64,000 nucleotides of DNA from Przewalskia tangutica (taxonomy: Eukaryota > Streptophyta > Magnoliopsida > Solanales > Solanaceae): the NCBI GenBank assembly GCA_029844215.1, contig CM056725.1, positions 35,742,485 to 35,806,484 on the forward strand. Direction: 5' to 3'. Under the pieces are notes generated by a model that was given only the letters and a program-made list of their open reading frames with translations, was not told the origin of the DNA and searched no databases. Below, piece by piece: positions 36,323 through 49,000 of this stretch. Position 1 is the stretch's first letter. Every line of letters begins with the position of its first letter. The translations under genes were made by a program, and so were the position numbers.

Positions 36323-38742
36323 TGTTATACCGTATTTCCGGAGTATGCGTAAGGAATACGTCTGAAAAGTCTAGCCTTAAAGTTTAGGCAAAACGCGTTT
36401 TTGGGCACAACTCACAAAGCGAATAGTTTTCCGACGAAGCGTTTCCACGACTTTCGTAGGGTAAATTCCGCTATGCCATTTCTTATTTTTGCGGATTTTT
36501 CCGAGAGACGAAACATTTTGGACCAGCGGAGGGCGACACTTGTCACCCTCCAATTGATGGACTTGAAATCGTCCATTTGGACGAATTGGACAAGTGAGCA
36601 CGTTTTTGTGCCTTGTGCACAAGTCAAGGAGTTGGTAGGATATTTGTGGAGTAAATCTTCACCCTACACTTGCCTTGCACGTGTCTTCATCGTGGCCCTT
36701 GGTTGGCCACTTCTTGACCTATAAATACCCCCTTAGAGATGAAGAGTTCTTCATCCACAAATCTTTCCAAGTCTTGAAAAATCCTCTCCTCTCCCTTTGT
36801 AGCTCTTTCGTCCACCACTCCCCTCCTTGTGAAGTTTGGCCCTCCCCTAGCCTAGCCAAAACCTACCCCCCCTCCCTTGGTAGAAAATTTGTCTTCTAGT
36901 ATTGTTATAATGCCCAAAATACCCTAGCCCAAATCCCTTAGTACTTAGTAGAAGTTGTGAAGAACTTCTAAGGTTTCTTGGAGCTACCGGAGCGTACAAC
37001 TTAGGAGTTAAACCTTGCTCAGGCGCGACTTTATCTAGGATATTTTTGGGCTTACCGAGGTAACTAATCCTAACCCTCTTTTTAATTAGAGAATACATAC
37101 TGTAGAAGTATAAGAATAAGTATTAAATACTTAGAAGAATATTACAGAATAGAATTGAACTGTTATCACAGTAGAAGGGTTTAAAAGAAGAATAATTGAA
37201 TCTGACTCACATAGACTGTTTTCACGATGAACTCATATAGCTCACCGTAGGGTTGTGCCCGACTTTCCGTAGAATTGTGAACCCTCTGTTTAGAATGACC
37301 TTGAGTAGTCTAGACTTTGATAGACATGTCGACTATTATAGGTTGATTCTCTACGCGACATATTCAACTTGGCGGTGGTTTATTTGAGAAGGTATGTGAT
37401 TCTTCCTAAAGCATGATATTTTACAATATATATAGTGCGGTGACGCGTACGTGTTAACGGAATAATAACTACGGCAATGTCTTTGACTTAAGCCTGAATA
37501 ATACTTACGGCAATGCCTCACGGCTTAAGCCTGAATAACACTTACGGCAATGCCTCACGGCTTAAGCCTGAATAATAAAGATCTGAAAGCATTTCATAAG
37601 AATACTGAATCATTTTTAACAGAAGAGAACTAACTGGTTTTTAAAACAGAAGCTTAAGAGTTATACTAGCTTTATGGGAAGTTAAGTATAACCACTTAAG
37701 ATTGATAAAAGAAACAAGTTTGCCTATGTGTTTATAACAGACTTATGTTGAATTGTGAAAAGAATAATAAGATGGTTTGATAAGTAGACATGATATGATG
37801 CTATGTGTGTTAGTATCTTGTAACGTTTGTATTAGAGTATCCTTGTTGTGCTTATGTTATTTAAAGATAAGTCGTTATGTTAGTGTACTATCACTCACCT
37901 CTTGAGATGATACCGGGTTAAGTCGCCTCCGTCGCGGGTAGACTCGGTGATGCAGGACCGTGATTCGAGAATACCTCATGCGGGTCCGAGGGCCTATCGG
38001 AGCTACGAGAGTTCCGAGTTAGTATGCGGGGTTATGCCTCACGCGATCTATGTGCCGTGCGACAACGAGTCGGGGCGATGCCGAGGAGTAGCACCTCGAT
38101 GCGGGTTATACCTCATGCGGGCCCATATGAGTGGCCTATGCGGACTCCGAGTCGAGATTAGGCTTGCGAGTGATAATACGGCGAGTGGCCTGCTTGAATC
38201 ATTCGCAGCCTAGAAAAGACCTATTACAGTTTACCTATTGCTCTTGTTTGTGATGGCACATGTGCGGTTCCTTGATTGATTCATACATATTTGTAAACCG
38301 GTTTTAAAAAAAGTGTTATGATTTCATTTAAGTACTTTTGATTTCACATACTTAGTACACATGTATCGACCTCGCCGGGCTGCGTTCATGCCGCAGGTGG
38401 CAGCAGTGCTAGATCCGCCTTAGGATCTCTACGTTGGTGTCGGGAGCTCCATCTCTTCCGAGGCTCTACTTTGGTATGATCTCCTTGTAGATAGTTTTGT
38501 ATAGTCGGTATGGCGGGGCCTGTCGCCATAGTTGTATATTTCCTTAGGTGCATGTAGTCATGTTATGCGATTATCGGATGTAATCGCTAAACCTTGTTTA
38601 TATATATATGCCGAAAGGCGTTTATTCACATAAAGCGTCTTATTTTATAAAGCGTTTCATGTCTTGTTTTATATTTCCGATTACTCGATGTATGACTACT
38701 TGGTGCCCGTAAGGCACGATTCGGCCGGAATGGGTCGTGACA
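36323..38742 (+). repeat. Element E 3' LTR (2420 bp)
   Basis: TGTTATACCG...GGGTCGTGACA. Partner of 19968-22485. The TATA box is at 36719-36727 and the 37-base repeat block at 37465-37575. It is shorter than the 5' copy, mostly through small losses at CAG/CTG/CCGG motifs in the GC-rich part. Confidence 0.88.
36719..36727 (+). promoter_or_regulatory. Element E 3' LTR TATA box
   Basis: CTATAAATA, same context as 20375-20383. Confidence 0.6.
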
Positions 38743-39755
38743 CTCGCGTCGGGTAGCTAACCCGGTACCTCTCGACTCCGCGATCGCATAGTCTCAGACC
38801 GCATAGTCATACAGACGCGTAGGCATCCCCGACGGATAAAACACCGAATGATCAATCACGGAACTCCATGACTCGCGTAGTCACACAGCGAACCGCGTAG
38901 CCGTATGGGCCGCATCAAGGGTGGCAAGCCCTCGGTATAACAAGTCAAGGGTATGTGATATAACGATAACGGTCTTAACGTTTAACAACGTAAGCACAAC
39001 AAGAATGACCCCCTTACACAACATCACAAGACACTAACACACGTAGCATCATAATATGTCCACTTATCAAACAATCTTACTACACTTTAAAGAAATCAAT
39101 ACAAGGCTTTTATAAGCAAATAAGTAAACAGTTCCTTTTATCTCTCTTAAGTTGTTATACCTAACTTCCCATAAAGTCAGTATAACTCTTAAGCGTTTTG
39201 TTTAAAAACCAAGTATTACTCTTCTATTAAAAATGATTCAATATTCTTTTGAAATACTTCAAGATTCTTATTATTTAGACTCAAGTCAAAAGGCGTCAGT
39301 AAAACCATGTTTAGTTAACACACGTACGTCTACCGTACTATATATATATTTTAAAATATCATGCTCAAGAGGATAGGAAGAATCACATACCTTCTCGGCG
39401 AAAACCACCTGCCAAGTCGAATATGTCGCGCGCAGAGTATCGACCTATAACAGTCAAATACGTCTACCAACGTCTAGACTATACTGTATAAAGTTCTAAG
39501 TAGAGGGTTCTCTATTCTACGAAAAATTGGGCAGCACTTCCCTACCCGTCAAGCTACCCAAGTCTCATCAGAATACAAATCTATGTAAGTCTGATTTAAT
39601 TCTTCTTTTGTTATACCCTTCTACTGTGATTACAGTTCAATTCTATTCTTTAATATCCTTCTATATCTTATACTCAAGTCTTAACTATTCTTATATGTAA
39701 TATCCAATTACAATAGAAGGACAAGAATATTTACCTCGATAAGCCCAAAATTATC
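38743..39755 (-). mobile_element. LTR D, second piece
   Basis: It continues D after E with ctcgcgtcgggtagctaaccc and runs to aagcccaaaattatc, where element B starts at 39756. It contains no gene. The third piece begins at 63331. Confidence 0.83.
39751..39755. repeat. Element B target-site duplication, left
   Basis: TTATC, matched exactly at 63331-63335 on the other side of B. Confidence 0.88.
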
Positions 39756-41782
39756 TGTCACGACCCGTTCCGGGGCCTGTGACTGGTGCCTTACCCGGGC
39801 ACCCAAGTAGTCATTCATCAGAGTAATCAGCGGAATATAAAAACAAGACATGAAACAGTTGTAAAATGAGACACAGTTTTATGTGAGAAAATGTCGCCTT
39901 TCGGCATATATATATAAACATAGTTTTGCAGTTACATCCCAACTGTACAATAGGACTACAAACCTCTAAGAAGATAAACAACTATGGCGGGACAGGGCCC
40001 CGCCATACCCTGAATGTACAAAACTATATACAATAACAGGGAGATCATACCCAAAAGTCGAGCCTCCGGAGAAGATGGAGCTCCTGACACCAAAGCAAAA
40101 GATCCTAAGGATGTGGATCTAGCACCTGCTTGCCCTTACCTGCGGCATGAGCGCGGCCCCGGAGGTCAAGACAACAGTACCAAGTATGAAATGTAAAGTA
40201 CTTAAATGAAATCAAAGTATTTAAAACCATTTGCAAATACAATCAGTTCAATTGCACATAGTGCCATATCACAAACAAGAACAATAATAGGTAAACTGTA
40301 ACAGGTCTTTTCTAGGCTGCGAATGATCGAAGCAAGGCCAATCGCCCATAGTATCATTATGCGTGCCTAATCCTGGACTTCCGCAGTCCGCATAGGTCAC
40401 ACACAGACCCGCATGAGGTATTCCTCGACGGGGTAGCTAACCCGGTACCCTCTCGGACTCGCAGATCGCATAGTCTCAATAGACCGCGTAGTCACAGCAT
40501 CGCATAGGGCATCCCGCGTCGGTTAAAACGCCGGAATGATCAATCCTGGAACTCGCAGCTCGCATAGTCACACGACCGCGTAGGCCGTATAGACGCGTCA
40601 AGGGTGGCAAGCCCTCGGTATAACAAGTCAAGGGGGTAGGTGATATAATAACAGTACAACTGACTTACCGTTTAGCAACGTAAGCACAACAAGAATGACC
40701 CCCTTTCACCACATCACAAGACACTAACACACGTAGCATCATAATATGTCTACTTTTCAAACAATCTTACTACACCTTACAGAAATCAATACAAGGTTTT
40801 TATAAACAAATAAGTAAACAGTTCCTTTTATCTTTCTTAAGTTGTTATACCTAACTTCCCATAAAGCTAGTATAACTCTTAAGCTTTTTGTTTAAAAACC
40901 AAATATTTCTCTTCTGTTAAAAAAAATGATTCAGTATTCTTTTGAAATGCCTCAAGATCCTTATTATTCAGGCTTAAGTCACAAGACATTGTCGTAAGTA
41001 TTATTCAGGCTTAAGTCAAAAGACATTGCCGTAGTTATTATTCAGTTAACACACGTACGTCACCGGTTATATATATATTTAAAATATCATGCTCAAGAGT
41101 ATAGGAAGAATCACATACCTTCTCGGAAATCCACCGCCAAGTCGAATATGTGCGCAGAGAATCAACCTATAATAGTCAAATCGTCTATCAGCGTCTAGAC
41201 TATTACAGCGATTCTAAGTAGAGGTTCCTATTCTACGGAAAATTGGGCAAGACTTCCACGTCGAGCTACTCAAGTCTACTGTGAAAACAGTCCTATGTAA
41301 GTACAGTTCAATTATTCTTCTTTTATACCCTTCTACTGTGATAACAGTTCAATTCTATTCATTAATATTCTTTCATATCTTATATTCAAGTCTTAACTAT
41401 TCTTATATGTAATATCCAATTACAATAGAAGGACAAGAGTATTTACCTCGATAAGCCCAATATTATCCAAGTTAAATGTCGCTCCTGAGCAAGGTTTAGC
41501 TCCTAATTTGTATGCTCTGATAGCTCCAAGAACCCTTAGAAGTTTCTAACAACTTCTTCTTAAATACTATAAGGGATTTGGGCTAGGGTATTTTGGTATA
41601 GTAAATATTTTAGAAGGCAACTTACAAGGGGGTATTCGGCAAGGCCTTCTCAAGGGGGTATTCGGCCAGGGCCTTCTCGAGGGAGGAGGGCTCTTGGACG
41701 AGAATACTACAAAGAGATGGGGAGGATTTTCAAGACTTGGAGGATTGATTTATGGATGAAGAACACCTTCAAGTTAGGGGAG

Positions 41783-41791
41783 TATTTATAG
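41783..41791 (-). promoter_or_regulatory. Element B 3' LTR TATA box
   Basis: Minus strand CTATAAATA. Confidence 0.6.
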
Positions 41792-41961
41792 GCCAACCAA
41801 TGGCCAACCAATGGCCAAGATGAAGCCAAGTGCTATGCAAGTGTAGGGTGGGGATTTAGGCAAGTGTCCTTATCCATCTACTACATAAATATCCTACCAA
41901 CTCCTTGACTAAGGGAAAGGCACAAAAAACGTGACAATCAATGCCCAAGTTGCCATCCAAT

Positions 41962-41983
41962 GAGGGTGACAAGTGTCACCCTC
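41962..41983. promoter_or_regulatory. U3 palindrome (B 3' LTR)
   Basis: GAGGGTGACA-AG-TGTCACCCTC, two perfect 10-base arms. Equivalent sites lie at 63094-63115 and 63831-63852. Other LTRs carry GAGGGCGACACTTGTCACCC with one mismatch. It lies upstream of the TATA box in U3, so a protein-binding site is plausible but unproven. Confidence 0.55.
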
Positions 41984-42197
41984 CCGTTGGTCCAAAATAT
42001 TTCATCTCTCGGAAAAATCCGCAAAAAATATAAATGACATAGCCGAAATTTTCTCTTCGCAAGTTTTGTAAAACGTTTCGTCGGAAAACCATTCGTTTGT
42101 GAGTTGTGCACAAACATTTCGTCCAAAGTGCCTAACTAAGGCTAAACTTTTGTACGTACGTCCTCACGTACATACTCTGGAAATACGGGGTATAACA

Positions 42198-42234
42198 TTC
42201 TCCCCTCCTTAGAAACATTCGTCCCGAATGTTCC
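42198..42234 (-). other. Element B polypurine tract and hairpin
   Basis: Minus strand AAGGAGGGGAGAA next to the LTR, preceded by AACATTCG / CGAATGTT arms. Confidence 0.8.
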
Positions 42235-42344
42235 TTCAAGCGATTAACGATAAAGCTTAAACAGTTTGCAAATGCTACATACGGCCACAAAACAACACTT
42301 AGGCATAAATGACAATGAAAATTTACAAGTAGGAAAGTGAATTA

Positions 42345-42540
42345 CCTGGAGGTGTGGGGAATAGGTGAGGATACTTCTGCCTCATGTCCTCCTCAGCTTC
42401 CCACGTCATCTCCTCCCTGAGCTCGTTCCGCCACAAGACTTTGACGGAAGCCACGCCCTTGGTCCGCAGACGCTAACACGACGATCGATTATCGCTATGG
42501 AATCTCCTCATCGATAACCCTCGGTCACTGGACATCTTCA
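42345..42540 (-). pseudogene. Element B: chromodomain
   Basis: The minus strand matches A's chromodomain (50939-51097): codes for RYPHLFPTPPG at the end (42345-42390) and EEMTWEAEEDM and VLWRNE before it. The middle has indels near 42475. It is complete in extent, unlike the F copy. Confidence 0.8.
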
Positions 42541-43617
42541 ATCGGGTGTACCAGATGGATCCGATACATCTCCTCGATAGAAGCGTGAAAAACGGATGCC
42601 GCTCCGATCGGACGGCAGATCCAACTCATAGCAACCTTGCCTACCTGCGGACAATCGTCACGCCATGTACCTTGGCCGAAGTTTCTTTCTTCCCGAATCT
42701 CATCACACCCTTCATGGGTGACACCTTCAGAAAACCCAATCATCAACCTCGAACTCCGATCGACGGCGATGATGACTTGCCGACTCGAGTCGCCGCAACC
42801 GCTCTGGATAAGCTTCACTTATCCATCGCTGCTGCACCAAATCTGGTCCCACTAAGCACCTCGCCCATATCGAACCAGCCTATGCGATCTGCACTTCCTC
42901 CCACAAGGCCTCATGGCGCCATCCGAATCTTTGGAGTGGTAGCTATTATATGCAAACTCATCTAGAGGCAAATGATCCTCCCAGCTACCACGAAGTCGAT
43001 AACACAGCTCGCGACATATCCTCGAGTGCGGATAGTGCGCTCTGCATGTCAGTGTCACGTGGATGGAATGCGATGCTCGCTCACTGCGTCCTAAACCCTT
43101 CGGAAAGACCTCCGGAAGTTAGCCATAAAGCGGGCTCGGTCGGATATGATAGAAATAGGGACTCAAGCGATCGGCGATCTCTCGGATGTAAAGTCGGCAT
43201 AATCCTCACCGAAAAAGTCGTCCGACGGAAGAAAGTGGGCTGATTTCACACCGTCGACGATCACCCAAATAGAATCATGTCTCTCTGAGTGCGAGGTAAT
43301 CACGTGATAAAGTCCATGTTGATCACCTCCCACTTCGGTCGGGATCTCTATCGTCGCAACAAACCACCGGGCCTCGGTGCTCTGCCTTCACTGCGACAAC
43401 ATGGGCACCGAGCTACGAACTGCGCAGCGTCCTCTTCTTGAAGCCATCCCACCAATACACGGATCTAAGGTCGTGGTACATCTTGGCGACCACGGATGGA
43501 TAGAGTAACGCGCGTGTGCTTCCCTAGAACACATTGCAGAAGTCTGCAATATCCGAACACACAACCTGCCCTCAAACCTTAGCACCCCGTCAGTGCTACC
43601 TCAAAAGGACCTTGCCC
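42541..43617 (-). pseudogene. Element B: integrase
   Basis: It aligns with A's integrase but with many small indels. The GPY/F-related SPMKGVMRF segment is at 42690-42720, EFAYN..YHS near 42935-42965, and the MDFIT (first Asp) region near 43312-43325. The zinc-finger N-terminus near 43400-43560 is also broken. No frame stays open over more than ~100 codons of real integrase. Confidence 0.78.
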
Positions 43618-43851
43618 TCACGAAGAGCGTATCGCGATGCGAATCAAAACCGGATCCTCAAACTGTTGACTCTTCACTGTCTCGACGATGGAAGACTCAG
43701 CAACCTCTCGAACTCGAACCCCACTGCTATCAGAATCAATCAAACGGACACCAAGGCTCGCTAACTGATGCAAATCGCGAACCAGGCCCCTCCTCTCCGG
43801 CTGCACATCTGATAGACTCCCCATCGACCTACGACTAATAGCATCTGCCAC
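43618..43851 (-). pseudogene. Element B: RNase H-integrase linker
   Basis: The frame reads ADAISRRSMGSLSDVQPERR and then LHQLASLGVRLIDSDSSGVR, matching A at 49560-49700. There is no enzymatic motif. Confidence 0.78.
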
Positions 43852-43876
43852 TACATTGGCCTTCCGGGTGATGCGG

Positions 43877-43976
43877 ATGTCAACATCATAATCCTTAAGA
43901 CTCTAACCGCCTCTGCTGTAAGTTCACTCCTCTGGCTGAAGATATACTGGAGGCTCTTGTGGTTTGTATAAATATC
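43877..43976. repeat. Left copy of the ~105-bp duplication flanking A
   Basis: It corresponds to 53734-53840 on the other side of element A. Both encode, on the minus strand, the RNase H segment around the third acidic motif. This copy reads YTNHKSL (catalytic Asp changed to Asn) where the right copy reads FTDHKSL. Confidence 0.75.
43972..43976. repeat. Element A target-site duplication, left
   Basis: ATATC, matched at 53734-53738. The interpretation is complicated by the ~105-bp duplication. Confidence 0.75.
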
Positions 43977-46367
43977 TGTTATACCCCGTATTTCCGGAGT
44001 ATGTACGTAAGGGCGTACGTACGAAAGTTAGGCCAAGTTCGAAAATTGTGCACAACTCGCTAAAAGAATCGTTTTCCGACGAAACGTTTCCACAGCTTTC
44101 GTAGGGTAAATTCCGGCTATGCCATTTCTAATTTTTGCGGATTTTTCCGAGAGACGAAACATTTTGGACCAACGGGAGGGCGACACTTGGCACCCTCCAA
44201 TTGGTGGACTTGAAATCGTCCATTGGACGAATTGGACATAGAGTTGCACGTTTTTTTGTGCCTTTGCACAAGTCAAGGATTAGGTAGGATATTTTGTGTA
44301 GTAGATGGATAAGGACACTTGCCCTAATCTTGGCCTTACACTTGCCTAGCACTTGGCTTAATCTTGGCCATTGGTTGGCCACTTGACCTATAAATACCCT
44401 TTAGATGAAGAGTTCTTCATCCACAAATCAATTTCCAAGTCTTGAAAAATCCTCCTCTCTCTAAAGCTTTTCGTCAAAGCCTCCTACCCCCTTTGAATCT
44501 TGGCCGAGGCAACCTCCCCTAGCCTAGCCGAAACCTACCCTCCCTTGGTAGAAAAGTTGCCTTTGTATTGTTATAATGCCCAAAATACCCTAGCCCAAAT
44601 CCCTTAGTCTTTAGTAGAAGTTGTGAAGAACTTCTAAGGTTTCTTGAGCTACTGGAGCGTCTGACTTAGGAGCTAAAACTTGCTCAGGCGCGACTTTATC
44701 TAGGATATTATTGGGCTTACCGAGGTAAATAATCCTAACCCTCTTTTGAATTAGAGAATACATACTGTAGTAGTATAAGAATAAGTATAAAATACTTAGA
44801 AGAATATCACAGAATAGAATTGAACTGTTATCACAGTAGAAGGGTTTAAAAGAAGAATAATCAAATTGTACTTACATAGGACTGTTTTCACAGTAGACTT
44901 GAGTAGCTCACCGGGTAGGGAAGTACTGCCCAATTTTCCGTAGGATATAGAACCCTCTGTTTAGAACTGGTTACAAAGTAGTCTGAACGTTGATAGACGT
45001 GTCTGACTATTATAGGCTGATTCTCTGCGCGCGACATATTCAACTTGGCAGGTGGTTTTCGCTGAGAAGGTATGTGATTCTTCCTAAAGCATGATATTTT
45101 ACAATATATATGTAGTACGGTAGACGTACATGTGTTAACTGAATAATACTTACGGCAATGCCTCACGGCTTAAGCCTGAATAATAAAGAACTGAAAGCAT
45201 TTCAAAAGAATACTGAATCATTTTTAACAGAAGAGAACTAATTGGTTTTTAAAACAGAAGCTTAAGAGTTATACTAGCTTTATGGGAAGTTAAGTATAAC
45301 CACTTAAGAATGATAAAAGAAACAATTTGCCTATGTGTTTATAACAGACTTATATTGAATTGTGAAAAGAATAATAAGATGGTTTGATAAGTAGACATGA
45401 TATGATGCTATGTGTGTTAGTGTCTTGTAACGTTTGTATAAGAGAGTATTCTTGTTGTGCTTATGTTGTTTAAAGATAAGTTGTTATGTTAGTGTATTAT
45501 CACTCACCTCTCGACATATTACCGGGGGTTAAGCTGCCCTCCGATGCGGGGTAGACTCAGGCGGTCTGGGACCATGATTCGAGAATACCTCATGCGGGTC
45601 CAGGGGACCTATGCGGAGCTACGGGAGTTCCGAGTTAGTGATGCGGGTTATACCTCATGCGGTCTATGTGGCCATGCGGACTACGAGTCGGGGCGATGCC
45701 GAGGAGTACCCTCGATGCGGGTTATGTACCTATGCGGCCTATGAGTGGCCTATGCGGACTCACGGAGTCGAGATTAGGCTTGCATGGTGATACTACGCAA
45801 TTGGCCCTGCCGATCATTCGCAGCCTAGAAAAGACACATTACTGTTTACCTATTGTTGCTCTTGTTTATGATGTGGCACTATGCGGTCCCTTGGTTGTTT
45901 CATACATACTTGCAAAACCGATTTTAAAATGATATGTTTTCATTTAAGTATTTTGATTTCATATACTTAGTACTGTTATCGACCTCCTTGGGCTGCGTTC
46001 ATGCCGCAGGTAAAGGCAAGCAGGTGCTAGATCCACATCCTTAGGATTTCTTGCGTTGGTGTCAGGAGCTCCATCTTCTCCGGAGGCTCTACTTGGGTAT
46101 GGTCTCTCACTGTAGATAGTTTTGTCTGATCGAGGTATGGCGGGCCCTGTCGCCATAGTTGTATGTTTCCTTAGAGGTCTGTAGTCATGTTGTACGATTC
46201 GGATGTATCGCTAAACCATGTTTATATATATATGCCGAAGGCGACGTTTTCACATAAATCGTGTCTTATTTTATAAATCATTTCATGTCTTGTTTTATAT
46301 TTCGATTACTCGATGTATGACTACTGGGTGCCCCAGAAGGCACGATCGCCCCGAATGGGTCGTGACA
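43977..46367 (+). repeat. Element A 5' LTR (2391 bp)
   Basis: TGTTATACCCCG...GGGTCGTGACA. It has one full 37-base repeat unit (near 45145-45185) where the 3' LTR has two. The TATA box is at 44388-44396. Confidence 0.92.
44388..44396 (+). promoter_or_regulatory. Element A 5' LTR TATA box
   Basis: CTATAAATA upstream of the CT-rich leader; likely promoter of A's genomic RNA. Confidence 0.65.
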
Positions 46368-46371
46368 AAAG

Positions 46372-46383
46372 TGGTATCGAGCG
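46372..46383 (+). other. Element A primer-binding site
   Basis: TGGTATCGAGCG, the same place as E's TGGTATCAGAGC. The loss at CAG is probably an artefact, since a recent element should have an intact primer site. Confidence 0.75.
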
Positions 46384-46568
46384 ATTAATCCTCGGAAAGT
46401 GTCTACGCACCGTATCTAGTAAGTCTTGATTATCGGTGTGTTGTGCACCACACCAATAATCGTGAGGCTATAGGATATTTAGGATTGGTTTCCATTCTTC
46501 TCACTCTGAGATCGTGCTTTAGAGGCGTGTTAAAGTTGGACCTCTAACGTATTCTTTTCAGAATGATT

Positions 46569-47789
46569 ATGCCTCCACGTAAGGCAACCCGCCCAGAAGG
46601 CAAGGCGTAGGGAGGCTGCTAGTGGGACACCTAGAGTCACGAGGGCTCGCCCATATACCGAGACGGCGAGTTCTACGACGCCACCCCAGCGAGACTACAG
46701 TACCGCACCTCCCGCCCCACACCGGCGGAGGAGATAGGGTACAAGGAGATGGCCCACCATCGCGGGATCGTGGCGAACATGAGGCAGTGGATCTGATTCG
46801 ATCCAGCCCGATCGTACCGTGGTTCACCCGAGGCGAGAGTCCGAGGCTACGAGACTTCTGAGTCAGAAATTCGCCGAGTTTTACTGTCGAGGCGGAGGAT
46901 GATCCGCAGGAGTTCATCCGTCGACAGAGGATTTTGAGAGTGATCGGCGTCGGAGACCGAGTCCGTGATCTTTGGTTCACATAAGGTGCGTGATACCGCG
47001 ATCGATTGGTTTGATTCATGGAGTTATCCCGGGAGAGCACGCGTCCCGGCTACTGGGATGAGTTCTCGAGGCTTTCTCACTCACTTCTTGCCTCCACGGA
47101 TGAGGGCGCGGGTGATAGATTTTTACACGAGGCAGAGGACGACCTTGTCGGGAGTACAATGTCGATTTTGATTCATTGGCTCGATATGTCCCGTTGGTAG
47201 CGAATATGGAGGATAGGGTGCACCGCTACGTCACCGGCTAGATGATTATATGGCGAGTCATGTGCGGTGTTTCTCTTCACCGGGTATGGACATTACCCGC
47301 ATGCGAGCTCATGCTCTTGGATGTGAGGCGTAGAGGCCGAAGCGGGTTGACGGCGGCAGAAGACCAGGACGGCAGGGTCTTTTGGTGGCTATCGTGGTGG
47401 GCGGCCTCAGCAGCAGTCTAGATTTGCACCACAGCCAGCTCAGAGCACTCCTGCACCGTCCTCAGCACAGCCAGGATATTCGAGGCGGACGGGGCCCCGG
47501 ACTTGACGCCCGTCGAGCGAAGTCTCGGCGACGGGACCACCCCTCGGTGGCCGATCGGTAGATCCCGCCGTGAGTTGTGGTGCTACGGGAGCTTGTTTGA
47601 GTTGTGGCCAGCGAGGTCACTATCGCGCTGTCAGACCAAGCGGCGCGATGGTAAGTCACTACGAGTTCTTTCACGTCTTCTTCATCCCGACAGCCTACTC
47701 GCCGAGGGCAAGGTACTCGTGGACCGCCAGGTCGCGCAGGTCGTGGCGCGGGTCCCAGTTCTAGCGGTCCTCAGAACCGCATTTATGCT
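46569..47789 (+). pseudogene. Element A: gag
   Basis: ATG at 46569 begins MPPRKATRPEGKA. Core pieces include DDPQEFIRRQRI near 46898 and, at 46965-47171, VRDTAIDWFDSWSY and FLTHFLPPRM. A zinc knuckle starts at 47594 with CLSCGQRGHY and loses its last Cys by frameshift. Several short indels compared with E's gag occur at CAG/CTG sites. Gag forms the particle and binds the RNA. Confidence 0.82.
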
Positions 47790-48330
47790 TTGTCCAGCCG
47801 ACAGGATCAGGAGGCCTCACCTGATGTCGTCACAGGTACCTTATCAGTTTCTGTGTTTGATGTTTATGCCTTGATAGATCCGGGTTCTACTCTGTCCTAT
47901 ATATCTCCCCTTGTTGCTAGTAGGATAGGGATAGAGCCTGAGTCCATATACCCTTTCGAGGTAGCTACGCCGATGGGTGATTCGGTGGTAGCTCGGCGGT
48001 ATATAGAGCTTGTCCTGTGACCATTTACGTCGGACCTAGCCGACTTGATAGAGTTGGAGATGATTGACTTGACGTAATCATGGAGATGGATTGGCTAGCT
48101 TGCTACGCCAATGTAGACCGCAGAGAGAGTAGTACGATTCAGTTTCTGAGGCGGTTGTTGAGTGGGAGGAGCACCAGACGCCGGCGGTAGGTTTATTTCC
48201 TACCTCAAGGCTAGGAAGATGGTGCGAAGGGTATATCTACCATCTCGTTCGGTGTTTGATATCAAGGCTGCGGTACCAGATTTTCCATCGCCCAGTGGTC
48301 GAGAGTTCCCGGACGTGTTTCAGACGACCT
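47790..48330 (+). pseudogene. Element A: aspartic protease
   Basis: 47790-48020 stays open: SSRQDQEASPDVVTGTLSVS, then FDVYALIDPGSTLSYISPLV and RIGIEPESIYPFEVATP. The active-site Asp is residue 30 (codon 47877-47879) in DPGST, followed by SYIS. The frame ends at 48020 near the middle of the domain, and the C-terminal half up to RT is broken. This is the best protease N-terminal half in the window. Confidence 0.83.
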
Positions 48331-49000
48331 CCGGGTATCCTCCCGAGAGGAGATTGAGTTTTGTATAGACATATTTCGGACACTCGACCTATTTCCATTC
48401 CGCCATACGAATGGCACTGCCGAGTTGAGAGTTGAAGGATCGGCTTAGGGATTTCTTTGGAGAAGGGCTTCATCAGGCCTAGTGTTTCTCCCTGGGGAGC
48501 GCCGATATTGTTCGTAAAGAAGAAGGACGGGACGCTGCGCATGTGTGTTGATTACAGGCAGCTGAACAAGGTGACCATTAAGAACAGATACCCACTTCCC
48601 AGGATTGATGATTTGTTCGACCAGTTGCAGGGTGCGAGATGTTTCTCCAAGATTGATCTGCGATCGGGCTATCATCAGGTGCGAGTCAGAGAGGTGGATG
48701 TCCCTGGATCGCATTCGGACGTGCGGGCATTATGAGTTCGTGGTCATGTCTTTTGGGTTGACCAATGCTCGTGGTATTCATGGATTTGATGAACCAAGTG
48801 TTCAAACCATTTTTGGACACGTTTGTGATAGTGTTCATTGATGTTATGTTGGTTTATTCTCGCTCAGAGCGAGAGCACGCGAGCATTTGAGGCTATCTTG
48901 CCGGATTCTCGAGACCAGCGATTATGCGCCAAGTTTTCCAAATGTGAGTTTTGGTTGACTTGGTGGCTTTTCTTGGGCATATTGTCGGGGTTGATGGCAT
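48331..49000 (+). pseudogene. Element A: reverse transcriptase with altered catalytic motif
   Basis: 48457-48735 reads EKGFIRPSVSPWGAPILFVK, KKDGTLRMCVDYRQLNKVTI, KNRYPLPRIDDLFDQLQGAR and CFSKIDLRSGYHQVRVREVD. After a frameshift near 48715 come HYEFVVMSFGLTNA and then, at 48829-48850, VIVFIDVMLVYS. The polymerase motif is thus FIDV where E, B and F have FIDD, so the second catalytic Asp is missing. The neighbouring bases also differ (gttatg for gatatc), so either a real mutation or a consensus error is possible. Confidence 0.87.

Larger units (their letters stand above)
19968..38742 (+). mobile_element. Element E: full-length Ty3/gypsy chromovirus carrying element H
   Basis: The 5' LTR is 19968-22485, primer site 22490-22501, gag from 22694, and H is inserted at 23582-32507. 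Gag and pol then resume from 32508 through a chromodomain near 36170. The polypurine tract is 36311-36322 and the 3' LTR 36323-38742. Without H it is about 9.84 kb, close to A. Both LTRs share the same structure and the three-copy 37-base repeat block. It is inserted in LTR D. Confidence 0.88.
39756..42197 (-). repeat. Element B 3' LTR (2442 bp)
   Basis: TGTCACGACCCG...GGGGTATAACA in minus orientation. The U3 palindrome at 41962-41983 is perfect, and the TATA box is at 41783-41791. The partner LTR is 60893-63330. Confidence 0.9.
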
